10,326 bases of DNA from Burkholderiales bacterium (GTDB lineage Bacteria > Pseudomonadota > Gammaproteobacteria > Burkholderiales > SG8-39), in the NCBI GenBank assembly GCA_025929745.1, contig JAICPQ010000081.1:1-10326 (forward strand), read 5' to 3'. The notes under the pieces are model-generated. The model was not told the DNA's origin. It saw only the letters and a program-made list of their open reading frames with translations, and searched no databases. Of this stretch, positions 1 through 5,925 are shown piece by piece; position 1 is the first letter of the stretch; the number at the start of each line of letters is the position of its first letter. The position numbers were made by a program, and so were the translations under genes.

Positions 1-520
1 GAAGCGCCGCGTCGTTGTGGCAGTGGCCGCAGTTGCCGTGGAGATAACCGAGCGCCGGCGCTAGCTTCGCCTCAAGCTGTACCGCGCTGTAGCCGAGGAT
101 CGGTACCGCTGCGCCCTCGTGGCACGCGAGGCAATCGACGCGCGACGGAATGCCGCGCTCGGGAATTCCTTCTTCGGGCGCGAGCGTCGCGCGCGTGCCG
201 GCGTCGTTCCACGCGTAGGTGAGATAGCTCCACGAGCCGTCGGCGAGGCGCTCGATCACGCGCGTCTCGACCGGTTTGCCGTCGCGGCTGAATTCCTTCC
301 AGGCGCGCGTGCCGCGCGGGAACTCCCACGCGTCGGCGTCCGACTTGTCGATGGCGGTGCCGGCGGGAAGGTGCAGCCAACGGCGCTTCGACATGCCGTC
401 GGTCCAGAGCGGATAGCGCGGCGTGAAGGCGATCGCGTCGGACGGCACGCGCGGCAGCTCCGCGTCCGCGGCGACCGCCACCGTGGCGATGAGGGCGAGC
501 CCGAGGATGCGCGCGAACAT
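1..520 (-). CDS. Secreted diheme c-type cytochrome, C-terminus beyond the left edge (partial)
   Basis: The minus-strand frame beginning at the ATG at 520-518 stays open to the window edge, giving 173 residues. Residues 1-17 look like a signal peptide (MFARILGLALIATVAVA, then ADAEL), so the protein is probably periplasmic. Two haem c attachment motifs are visible: CLACH at 130-134 and CGHCH at 164-168. The segment before them (PRYPLWTDGMSKRRWLHLP, about 34-52, then a WEFPRGT/WKEF stretch around 65-77) resembles the N-terminal beta domain that precedes the haem motifs in SO2930-type diheme cytochromes. The HGNCGHCHN context of the second motif is also typical of that group. The likely role is periplasmic electron transfer; partner and substrate are unknown. 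No clear Shine-Dalgarno sequence precedes the start, and an inverted repeat covers that region. The family is inferred from remembered sequence patterns; the haem motifs and signal peptide are directly visible. Confidence 0.82.
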   Translation of the reverse strand, partial: MFARILGLALIATVAVAADAELPRVPSDAIAFTPRYPLWTDGMSKRRWLHLPAGTAIDKSDADAWEFPRGTRAWKEFSRDGKPVETRVIERLADGSWSYLTYAWNDAGTRATLAPEEGIPERGIPSRVDCLACHEGAAVPILGYSAVQLEAKLAPALGYLHGNCGHCHNDAAL

Positions 521-525
521 GGGGC

Positions 526-570
526 CGGATTCTGACCATTCACAAGCGCCGGATAAACCGCCAGAATCCG
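526..570 (-). promoter_or_regulatory. Inverted repeat (possible leader hairpin) just upstream of the diheme cytochrome gene
   Basis: CGGATTCTG at 526-534 is the exact reverse complement of CAGAATCCG at 562-570, with a 27-nt loop. In a minus-strand transcript the 3' arm ends only 5 nt before the cytochrome start codon. It would therefore occupy the place where a ribosome binding site should be, and no recognisable one is seen there. It could be a translational control hairpin, a pair of protein half-sites, or a weak stem after the upstream GNAT gene. No U-tract follows, so it is not a standard intrinsic terminator. Confidence 0.4.
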
Positions 571-605
571 AAATCATCATTCGTCTCTGCCGAACAATGC
601 GCGCC

Positions 606-1445
606 TCAGTAAAGAATCGAAGGCAGAAACGCGCCGTCCGGCGCGCGGTACTCGCCCATGGTCATCAGCGTCATCGGCTGAACGACGCGCAAGCCGCACT
701 CAAGGCACCACCGAAAAAGCGCGGTGTTGCGGATCGGTACGAGGAAGCCGGGCCCCGAATAGGAATGCGCGGCCGCGATGAGCGCGATGAGGTCCGGCGT
801 GGTTTCTGCGACGGCGTGGCCGAAGAATCCGATGTCGCTGGCGTATCCGGTGACGCGGCCGCCGCGCTCGACGACCGTCGCGTTGCCGAGCTCCAGCGCT
901 CGCGCATAACCGTGCACGCGGCGGCTAAGCGCGTCTGCAAACGCGAGGTCGCTTTCGCGGGCGGAGCGCACTTCATAGCCGTCGATACGGGTGGCGAGCG
1001 CAGAGCCCTGCAGCACGGCGAGCGGCTCGCGGGCAACGAAGCCGAGCTTCGTGTAGAGCGAGAGCGAGCGCGTGTGATACGCCGCCTGCACCAGGCGCAC
1101 CGATTTGAATCCTTTCTGCTCGGCGCATTCGAGCGCGCGCTGCATCAGGCGCCGGCCGATCGCGGCGTTCTGCAGCTCGGGATCCACTGTGATCGGGCCG
1201 ATGCCTGCGACCGGGTCGGCCTCCCAGAGGAAGTTGCTGCCCGCGATGCGACCGTCCACCTCCGCGATGAGCGCGTGCACTCCCCGCCGCGAGAACAGCG
1301 CCTGGAGCAATCGGGTGGCGACCTCGCGCGAGGGGAAATCCGGGGCAAACCCGTGCTGCTCGGCGATCGTCTTAAAGGCGTCGTGGCAGATGCGCCCGGC
1401 GGCGGTCGCGTCGGCCGGGGTGGCGGTTCGAAGTTCGAGTGTCAT
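606..1445 (-). CDS. Two-domain GNAT family N-acetyltransferase
   Basis: The 279-residue protein has an N-terminal GNAT domain (about residues 3-140). It carries the acetyl-CoA pyrophosphate-binding region around TVDPELQNAAIGRRLMQRAL (86-105, Q92 to G97/R98) and the later LYTKLGF segment (130-136), whose tyrosine is often the general acid. Residues 155-279 form a second, degenerate GNAT-like half ending in GFLVPIRN, LFRWCLECGLRVV and TLMTMGEY, which matches the Acetyltransf_18 pattern. Such proteins transfer an acetyl group from acetyl-CoA to an amine; the substrate cannot be read from sequence. The ATG at 1445-1443 is the natural start because the GNAT fold begins at once (MTLELRTATPADA). The gene is divergent from the first LysR gene across 82 nt, so it is a candidate LysR target, and lies 85 nt ahead of the cytochrome gene on the same strand. 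Confidence 0.88.
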   Translation of the reverse strand: MTLELRTATPADATAAGRICHDAFKTIAEQHGFAPDFPSREVATRLLQALFSRRGVHALIAEVDGRIAGSNFLWEADPVAGIGPITVDPELQNAAIGRRLMQRALECAEQKGFKSVRLVQAAYHTRSLSLYTKLGFVAREPLAVLQGSALATRIDGYEVRSARESDLAFADALSRRVHGYARALELGNATVVERGGRVTGYASDIGFFGHAVAETTPDLIALIAAAHSYSGPGFLVPIRNTALFRWCLECGLRVVQPMTLMTMGEYRAPDGAFLPSILY

Positions 1446-1527
1446 GGCCGCGCACTGTATTGATGCGCACTTGCGAAATAAACGGCTGCAGAGAAAATTG
1501 ATCCTTCAAGAAACCCGAAGAATCGTC

Positions 1528-2460
1528 ATGGACCAGCTTTTTTGCATGCGCGTGTTCGCACGAGTGGTCGAGCACGGATCCTTCGCGCGCGCCGCCGAAG
1601 ACCTCGAGATCGCGCCGCCCACCGCCACCGGCGCGCTGGCGCAGCTCGAAAAGCACCTCGGCGTGCGACTTCTTCACCGCACGACGCGGCGCCTTTCACT
1701 CACCGACGAAGGCCGCACGTTCTACCAGAGCTGCGTGCGCATGCTCGACGATCTCGCCGAGGCCGAGGAGGCGCTCTCGGGTGCGCACGCATCGCCACGC
1801 GGACGGCTGCGCGTAAGCACGCCGCATTCCTTCATCTACCAGGACTTCCTGCCCGCGCTGCCGCGCTTTCTCGAGCGCTATCCGCAGCTCGACGTTGAGC
1901 TCGTGCTCACCGATCGCGCGGTGAACCTGGTCGAGGAAGGTATCGACTGCGCCGTGCGAGCCGTGCAGGTGCCCGACGATTCCACGCTCGTCGCGCGGCG
2001 CATCGCGGAATGGAAGTGGCTCGCCTGCGCATCCCGCGAATATCTCGAGCGGCACGGCCGGCCGCAGAATCCGGAAGAGCTCGAGCACCACAACTGCATC
2101 CGCTTCGTCTCACCGTCCCATGGGCGCACGGCGGCCTGGAAGTTTCAGAAGGGCGCAACGGACGTCAGCTTCACGCCGCGCGGCAACCTCGGCGTCACCT
2201 CCGCCGAAGGCGCCGCCGCGGCCGCCGCTGTGGGAATCGGCATCGCGCAGGTCTCGCATGTGCTTGCGTTGCCGGGATTGCGTTCAGGCGCTCTCGAGCC
2301 GCTGCTCGTCGATTGGGCCGTCGCGGGCGCGCCGCTCCAGGTCGTGTATCCGAGCAACCGCTATCTCGGCGCGAAGGTAAGAGCGTTCACCGATTTCGTC
2401 GCCGAGATCTTTCCCGCCGATTTCTGGTGGTCGGAGGTGGAGCGATGGACCGCCTCCTGA
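1528..2460 (+). CDS. LysR-family transcriptional regulator 1 (CrgA-like)
   Basis: The 310-residue protein has normal LysR length. The N-terminal winged helix-turn-helix spans about residues 1-60 (VVEHGSFARAAEDLEIAPPT around 13-32, and RTTRRLSLTDEG at 51-62, typical of the CrgA-like subgroup). A linker helix follows to about 90, then the periplasmic-binding-protein-like effector domain from GRLRVSTP (about 92) to about 300. The start at 1528 is chosen because LysR proteins begin right at MDQL..VF; the frame is open further upstream, but that part overlaps the GNAT gene and has no LysR similarity. It is divergent from the GNAT gene, the usual LysR arrangement. The effector ligand is unknown. 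Its last 16 bp overlap the next gene, a second LysR regulator, pointing to a bicistronic unit. Confidence 0.93.
   Translation: MDQLFCMRVFARVVEHGSFARAAEDLEIAPPTATGALAQLEKHLGVRLLHRTTRRLSLTDEGRTFYQSCVRMLDDLAEAEEALSGAHASPRGRLRVSTPHSFIYQDFLPALPRFLERYPQLDVELVLTDRAVNLVEEGIDCAVRAVQVPDDSTLVARRIAEWKWLACASREYLERHGRPQNPEELEHHNCIRFVSPSHGRTAAWKFQKGATDVSFTPRGNLGVTSAEGAAAAAAVGIGIAQVSHVLALPGLRSGALEPLLVDWAVAGAPLQVVYPSNRYLGAKVRAFTDFVAEIFPADFWWSEVERWTAS
2433..2437 (+). promoter_or_regulatory. Shine-Dalgarno sequence of LysR 2 inside the LysR 1 gene
   Basis: GGAGG lies 7 nt before the ATG at 2445. It is a near-ideal ribosome binding site located within the last codons of the first LysR gene. It fixes the start of the second LysR gene and allows independent or coupled re-initiation. 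Confidence 0.85.
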
Positions 2461-3371
2461 CGCTCGAAGTGTTCACCGCCGTGGTCGACAAGGGCAGCTT
2501 CGTCGCCGCGGCGCGCGCGCTCGACCTATCACCCGCCTCGGTGACCGAGCACATTCAGGAGCTCGAAAAGCGGCTGAAGACGAAGCTCTTGAATCGCACC
2601 ACGCGGCGCATCGCGCTCACCGAGGAAGGCGCGGCGTACTTCGAGCACTGTAAGCAGGTGCTCGCGCGCATGGAAGAAGCCGATGCGATGCTCGCCGCGC
2701 AGCGCAGCTCGCCCAAGGGCACGCTGCGCGTGCAGGGTCCGCAGGTGCTGGTGAATGGAATCCTGCTGCCGCGCCTCTCTAAGTTCCTCGAGCGCTATGC
2801 CGAGCTCTCTGTCGAGTTCTCCATCTCGCCGGCGATGCCGGATCTCGTGCAACAGAGCCTCGACCTCGCGATTCTCATCAATCCGGATCCGAGTCCCGGG
2901 GTGATTTTCCGGCCGATCGGCTTGTGCGCGGTGCGCACCTTCGCTTCGCCCGCGTATCTACGCAAACACGGCAAGCCGAAGCATCCCGACGATCTTGCGA
3001 AGCACAGCGTGATCGGCGTGCGCACTTCGCCGGGGGTTTATCTCTCGAGCTTTCGCTTTCAGCAGGACGGCAAGATGATCTCGCGGACGTTCCCGAGCCG
3101 CGTCACCGTCGATCTCGGCGACGGCCCGGCGCTCGCGGCGCTCGCCGGCGTGGGCATCGGCCAGTCGTACAACTACGCGGTGGCCCACCACCTGGAGGAA
3201 GGAAGGCTCGTGCCGGTGCTCGATGACTGGAGCTGGAGCGGCCCGCCGCTCGGCGCCGTGCACCTGCCGAACCGATTCCTGTCGCCCAAGGTCCAGGTGT
3301 TCCTGGACTTCGTCAAGGAGTCGCTCGGCGCGAAGGTTTCACCCTATCGCGCCGATTGGGACAACCGCTAG
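2445..3371 (+). CDS. LysR-family transcriptional regulator 2 (CrgA-like), overlapping LysR 1
   Basis: The 308-residue protein has the same architecture as its upstream neighbour: winged helix-turn-helix in residues 1-60 (VVDKGSFVAAARALDLSPAS, then RTTRRIALTEEG at 51-62), linker helix, and effector-binding domain from GTLRVQGP onward to about 290. The first 62 residues align with LysR 1 without gaps, so the pair are ancient tandem paralogues. The effector domains have diverged much more, suggesting different ligands. The start is fixed by GGAGG 7 nt upstream; the frame is open further upstream, but that part is a shadow of LysR 1. The gene ends one nucleotide before the convergent DUF4242 gene. 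No target is evident on its own side. Confidence 0.93.
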   Translation: MDRLLTLEVFTAVVDKGSFVAAARALDLSPASVTEHIQELEKRLKTKLLNRTTRRIALTEEGAAYFEHCKQVLARMEEADAMLAAQRSSPKGTLRVQGPQVLVNGILLPRLSKFLERYAELSVEFSISPAMPDLVQQSLDLAILINPDPSPGVIFRPIGLCAVRTFASPAYLRKHGKPKHPDDLAKHSVIGVRTSPGVYLSSFRFQQDGKMISRTFPSRVTVDLGDGPALAALAGVGIGQSYNYAVAHHLEEGRLVPVLDDWSWSGPPLGAVHLPNRFLSPKVQVFLDFVKESLGAKVSPYRADWDNR

Positions 3372-3372
3372 C

Positions 3373-3648
3373 TCACGCCTCCGCCGTCGTCGGATCCATG
3401 ATCGCGCGCACCTGCGAGATGCGGTTGGCGGGGAAGCCGCCGCATTTCGCGTGCTCCTCGATCAGCTTCGGCGACGGCGCGTTATACACGCAGTAGAGCT
3501 TGTCGTCCGACACGTAGGTCTCGACCCACTGGATTTTCGGGCCGAGTGTCTGCAGAACGCCGTTCGACTTCTGCGCCACTTCCCGCAGCTGCTCGCGCGT
3601 CATCTTCCCGGCGCCCGGAAGCTCGCGTTCAATCACGTACTTCGGCAT
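3373..3648 (-). CDS. DUF4242 small protein (SCO4226-like, possible nickel binder)
   Basis: The 91-residue protein runs from MPKYVIERELPGAG to VRAIMDPTTAEA. The opening YVIER motif, the central YVSDDKLYCVYNAP (46-59) and the closing HAKCGGFPANRISQVRAIMD stretch (66-85) match the DUF4242 pattern. The Streptomyces coelicolor member SCO4226 is a small ferredoxin-like-fold protein reported to bind nickel. Candidate metal-binding residues here are H66, C69 and C53, but this is inference. The ATG at 3648-3646 is chosen because GGAGGTGGAG sits just upstream and the family begins at this point; the frame is open further upstream but that region holds operators. There is no signal peptide, so it is cytoplasmic. 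It is divergent from the TetR gene across a double operator and is its obvious target. Confidence 0.87.
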   Translation of the reverse strand: MPKYVIERELPGAGKMTREQLREVAQKSNGVLQTLGPKIQWVETYVSDDKLYCVYNAPSPKLIEEHAKCGGFPANRISQVRAIMDPTTAEA

Positions 3649-3653
3649 GGCTC

Positions 3654-3662
3654 CACCTCCTC
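3654..3662 (-). promoter_or_regulatory. Shine-Dalgarno sequence of the DUF4242 gene
   Basis: On the minus strand the sequence reads GAGGAGGTG, ending 5 nt before the ATG at 3648. This very strong site rules out the longer upstream start. Confidence 0.85.
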
Positions 3663-3665
3663 GTT

Positions 3666-3694
3666 TTGACATACCGCGGGTATGTAAATAGCAT
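3666..3694 (+). promoter_or_regulatory. Predicted sigma70-type promoter of the TetR gene
   Basis: A consensus -35 hexamer TTGACA (3666-3671) is followed after exactly 17 bp by TAGCAT (3689-3694, 4 of 6 matches to TATAAT). Transcription would begin near 3701, giving a leader of about 24 nt before the ATG at 3725. Both palindromes overlap this promoter: the first covers the downstream part of the -35 and the spacer, the second covers the -10 edge and the start site. This is what an autorepressed TetR promoter looks like. Confidence 0.62.
3669..3685. promoter_or_regulatory. Palindromic operator O1 (probable TetR-family binding site)
   Basis: ACATACC-GCG-GGTATGT is a perfect palindrome with 7-bp arms around a 3-bp centre. 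It shares CATACC/GGTATG arms with the second palindrome. It lies between the divergent TetR and DUF4242 genes and overlaps the -35 of the former and the predicted start site of the latter. Confidence 0.82.
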
Positions 3695-3714
3695 ACCGTC
3701 GGTATGGAAGTCAA
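3685..3714 (-). promoter_or_regulatory. Predicted promoter of the DUF4242 gene
   Basis: On the minus strand a TTGACT hexamer (3714-3709, 5 of 6 matches to the -35 consensus) is followed after 18 bp by TATTTA (3690-3685, a weak -10). The spacer contains operator O2, and the predicted start point falls within O1. The promoter overlaps the opposing TetR promoter almost completely. Confidence 0.45.
3692..3706. promoter_or_regulatory. Palindromic operator O2 (probable TetR-family binding site)
   Basis: CATACC-GTC-GGTATG is a palindrome with 6-bp arms identical to the core arms of O1. Its centre (3699) is 22 bp from the centre of O1 (3677), about two helical turns, so two repressor dimers could sit on the same DNA face. 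Its right arm contains an ATG (3704-3706) that is in frame with TetR but is probably not the true start. Confidence 0.82.
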
Positions 3715-3717
3715 GGA
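3713..3717 (+). promoter_or_regulatory. Shine-Dalgarno sequence deciding the TetR start
   Basis: AAGGA lies 7 nt before the ATG at 3725. The alternative in-frame ATG at 3704 has no such site and lies inside operator O2. Confidence 0.65.
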
Positions 3718-3724
3718 TCTGCGC

Positions 3725-4291
3725 ATGGCGCAGGGCGCCGAGACGCAGAGGGCGCTGCGCCGCCAGGCGCGCAAGCTCTTCGCGCAAAAAGGCTACTCCG
3801 GCGCCAACACGAACGAGCTCGTGGAGCGCGCGCGCGTCACGAAGGGCGCGCTCTATCACCACTTCGCCAACAAGAAAGAGCTCTACCAGGCCGTGGTCGA
3901 GGATATGGAGCAGGAGCTCGTCGAGCGCATCGAAGCGGCCGGCGCCGGCCGCGCGCCGTGGGAACGGCTGTCCGCGATGTGCAGCGCGTACGTCGACGCA
4001 TGCCGCGAGCCCGCGCTAGCGCGCATGCTGGTGCTGGAAGCGCCCGCGGTACTCGGCTGGAAAACCTGGTGCAACCTCGAGCAGCGATATGAGGTCGCTG
4101 CCTTCGCCCGTTGCCTTAAAGAGATCGACGGTTTGAACGAGCCTGCAGAGACGCTCGCGCAGGTGATCCTCGGCGCGCTCACCACCGGGGCGCGCGTCAT
4201 CGCGACTGCTCCGGATCCCGAAGCGGCTCGAACGGAAGTGCAGCAGACCATCGACCGGCTGATCTGCGGCCTGCGCTCAACCGCCCGCTAG
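3725..4291 (+). CDS. TetR/AcrR-family transcriptional repressor
   Basis: From the ATG at 3725 the protein has 188 residues. An upstream in-frame ATG at 3704 would add 7 residues, but it lies inside an operator and lacks a ribosome site, whereas 3725 has AAGGA at the right distance and follows the predicted transcription start. The N-terminal TetR DNA-binding domain spans about residues 7-55: ARKLFAQKGYSGANTNEL, then the recognition helix region VTKGALYHHFANKKELY (38-54). The C-terminal ligand and dimerisation domain contains the LEAPAVLGWKTW stretch seen in many soil-bacterial TetR proteins. The inducer is unknown. It probably represses itself and the divergent DUF4242 gene through the paired palindromes. 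Its last 15 bp overlap the convergent thioesterase gene. Confidence 0.92.
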   Translation: MAQGAETQRALRRQARKLFAQKGYSGANTNELVERARVTKGALYHHFANKKELYQAVVEDMEQELVERIEAAGAGRAPWERLSAMCSAYVDACREPALARMLVLEAPAVLGWKTWCNLEQRYEVAAFARCLKEIDGLNEPAETLAQVILGALTTGARVIATAPDPEAARTEVQQTIDRLICGLRSTAR

Positions 4292-4672
4292 CTTCTTTTG
4301 CACGCGGGCGTCGAACTTCGCGACGTTCACAATGACGCGCTCGTGCGTGCCGTCGGCGATGAGCTCCCGCTCGTCGTGTGCCTCCAGCGCGAAGTAGACG
4401 GTCCTGCCCTCAACCCGCGCAACGCGCGCGCTCGCCGATACCTTCATCCCCACCGGCGTCGCGGCGATATGACGCACGTCGAGGCGCGTGCCGAGGCTCT
4501 GATAGCCGGCGGGTAGCAGATGCTCGATGGCACGCAGCGCCGCCGATTCGAACAAATTGATGACGACCGGCGTGGCGAGCACTTGCACCACACCGCTGCC
4601 GACATGGGCGGCGGTGTCCTTTCGATCCACAACGACCTCCAGCGTATGGCTCAACCCCGGACGCAGGTCCAT
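4277..4672 (-). CDS. Hotdog-fold acyl-CoA thioesterase, FlK-like
   Basis: The 131-residue protein is typical of the single-domain thioesterase family that includes FlK, the fluoroacetyl-CoA thioesterase of Streptomyces cattleya. FlK uses Thr42, Glu50 and His76. Here T34, E42 and H68 occur with identical spacing in VLATPVVINLFESAALRAIE (31-50) and TRLDVRHIAATPVGMKV (62-78). The protein probably hydrolyses a small or medium acyl-CoA in the cytoplasm; specificity for fluoroacetyl-CoA is not implied, since most relatives lack any fluorometabolite context. The gene overlaps the convergent TetR gene by 15 bp. Its start is 17 nt from the divergent NADH dehydrogenase gene, so the two promoters must lie within each other's coding or leader sequence. 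No strong ribosome site is visible before the ATG. Confidence 0.85.
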   Translation of the reverse strand: MDLRPGLSHTLEVVVDRKDTAAHVGSGVVQVLATPVVINLFESAALRAIEHLLPAGYQSLGTRLDVRHIAATPVGMKVSASARVARVEGRTVYFALEAHDERELIADGTHERVIVNVAKFDARVQKKLAGG

Positions 4673-4689
4673 GGGGCATCATACGAGAC

Positions 4690-5925
4690 ATGAACCCGCG
4701 GATCGTGATCCTGGGCTGCGGCTTTGGCGGCCTGTGGGCGGCGCAGGGGTTGCGCAAGGCGCGCGCCGACGTGACGGTGCTCGACCGCACCAATCACCAT
4801 CTCTTTTCGCCGCTGCTCTACCAGGTCGCGACCGCCGGGCTATCGGCGCCGGCGATCGCCGCGCCGATCCGGCACATCCTCGCCGGCCAGCGCAACACGA
4901 CTGTGCTGCTGGGCGAAGCGGACGCCGTCCTCACAGACGAGAAAGCCGTGCTGCTCGAGGACGGCTCGCGCCTGCCGTACGACTACCTCATCGTCGCGAC
5001 CGGCGCGGCGCACAGCTACTTCGGCCATGACGAATGGGCGCCCTACGCGCCGGGGCTCAAGACACTTGAAGACGCGCTCGAGATCCGGCGGCGCATGCTG
5101 GTGGCTTACGAGCGCGCCGAGCGCGAGACCGACCCGGCGCGCCGCGCCGCCTGGCTCACCTTCGTCGTGATCGGCGGCGGGCCCACCGGCGTGGAACTCG
5201 CCGGCCAGTTCGCCGAGATCGCGCGCCACACGCTGCGCGGCGAGTTCCGGCGCATCGACCCGCACCGCGCGCGCGTGGTACTCGTGGAAGGCAGCGATCG
5301 CATCCTGCGCGCCTACCCGCCGGATCTTTCGGAGAAAGCGCAGCTTCAGCTCGAGCGGCTCGGCGTGACCACTTGGGTCGGCAGGATGGTCACGAACGTA
5401 GACGCTGACGGCGTGTCGCTCGGCGACGAGCGCGTCTCGGCGAAGACGGTGGTTTGGGCGGCCGGCGTGGCCGGGTCGCCGCTCGCGCGCTCCCTCGGCG
5501 TGCCCCTCGATCGCGCCGGGCGCGTGACGGTACAGCCCGACCTATCCCTCCCTGGCCATCCCGAGGTGTTCGTGATCGGCGATCTCGCGGCGATCGAAGG
5601 CGTTCCGGGCATCGCCCCCGCCGCGAAGCAGATGGGCGCGCTCACGGCGAAAAACATCGCGCGCGAGATACGCGGACACCAGCGGCTGCCCTTCCACTAC
5701 CGTGACTACGGCCAGCTCGCCACCATCGGGCGCAACTCCGCGGTGGCGATGTTCGGAGCCTTCAAGCTCTCCGGCTACCCGGCGTGGATCGCCTGGCTGC
5801 TCGCGCACATCTACTTCCTCATCAACTTCCGCAACCGTATCGCCGTGATGCTCGACTGGGCGTGGTCGTACTGGACCTACGACCGCTACGCGCGCATCGT
5901 CATTAGCAACAAGGCGGTCACTTGA
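4690..5925 (+). CDS. ndh: Type II NADH:quinone oxidoreductase (NDH-2)
   Basis: The 411-residue flavoprotein transfers electrons from NADH to membrane quinone without pumping protons. The FAD-binding Rossmann motif GCGFGG is at residues 9-14, with acidic D32 at the end of the second strand. The NAD-binding motif IGGGPTGVELAG is at 161-172, with E200 in VVLVEG as the expected NADH-selecting acidic residue. The second FAD motif is VFVIGDLA (293-300). The APAAKQMG segment (309-316) is at the place of the quinone-site glutamine motif. A C-terminal aromatic, hydrophobic segment (PAWIAWLLAHIYFLINF, 364-380, and onward) fits peripheral inner-membrane attachment. Length is normal for the family. It is divergent from the thioesterase gene and its last 8 bp overlap the convergent P460-cupredoxin gene. 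The symbol is assigned by family. Confidence 0.92.
   Translation: MNPRIVILGCGFGGLWAAQGLRKARADVTVLDRTNHHLFSPLLYQVATAGLSAPAIAAPIRHILAGQRNTTVLLGEADAVLTDEKAVLLEDGSRLPYDYLIVATGAAHSYFGHDEWAPYAPGLKTLEDALEIRRRMLVAYERAERETDPARRAAWLTFVVIGGGPTGVELAGQFAEIARHTLRGEFRRIDPHRARVVLVEGSDRILRAYPPDLSEKAQLQLERLGVTTWVGRMVTNVDADGVSLGDERVSAKTVVWAAGVAGSPLARSLGVPLDRAGRVTVQPDLSLPGHPEVFVIGDLAAIEGVPGIAPAAKQMGALTAKNIAREIRGHQRLPFHYRDYGQLATIGRNSAVAMFGAFKLSGYPAWIAWLLAHIYFLINFRNRIAVMLDWAWSYWTYDRYARIVISNKAVT

Noticed and set aside
72..543. Long open frames on both strands over the left-edge cytochrome
   Set aside because: They are arginine-, alanine- and proline-rich with no domain. The remaining minus-strand frame carries a signal peptide and two CXXCH motifs and is the real gene.
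423..1463. 346-codon plus-strand frame opposite the GNAT gene
   Set aside because: Its translation is a low-complexity Arg/Ala/Glu shadow with no recognisable motif, while the minus strand encodes a clear two-domain acetyltransferase.
1459..1502. Two ATTGAT direct repeats (1459-1464 and 1497-1502) as LysR boxes in the GNAT-LysR gap
   Set aside because: They are short, not palindromic, and do not fit the T-N11-A pattern, so chance is a sufficient explanation.
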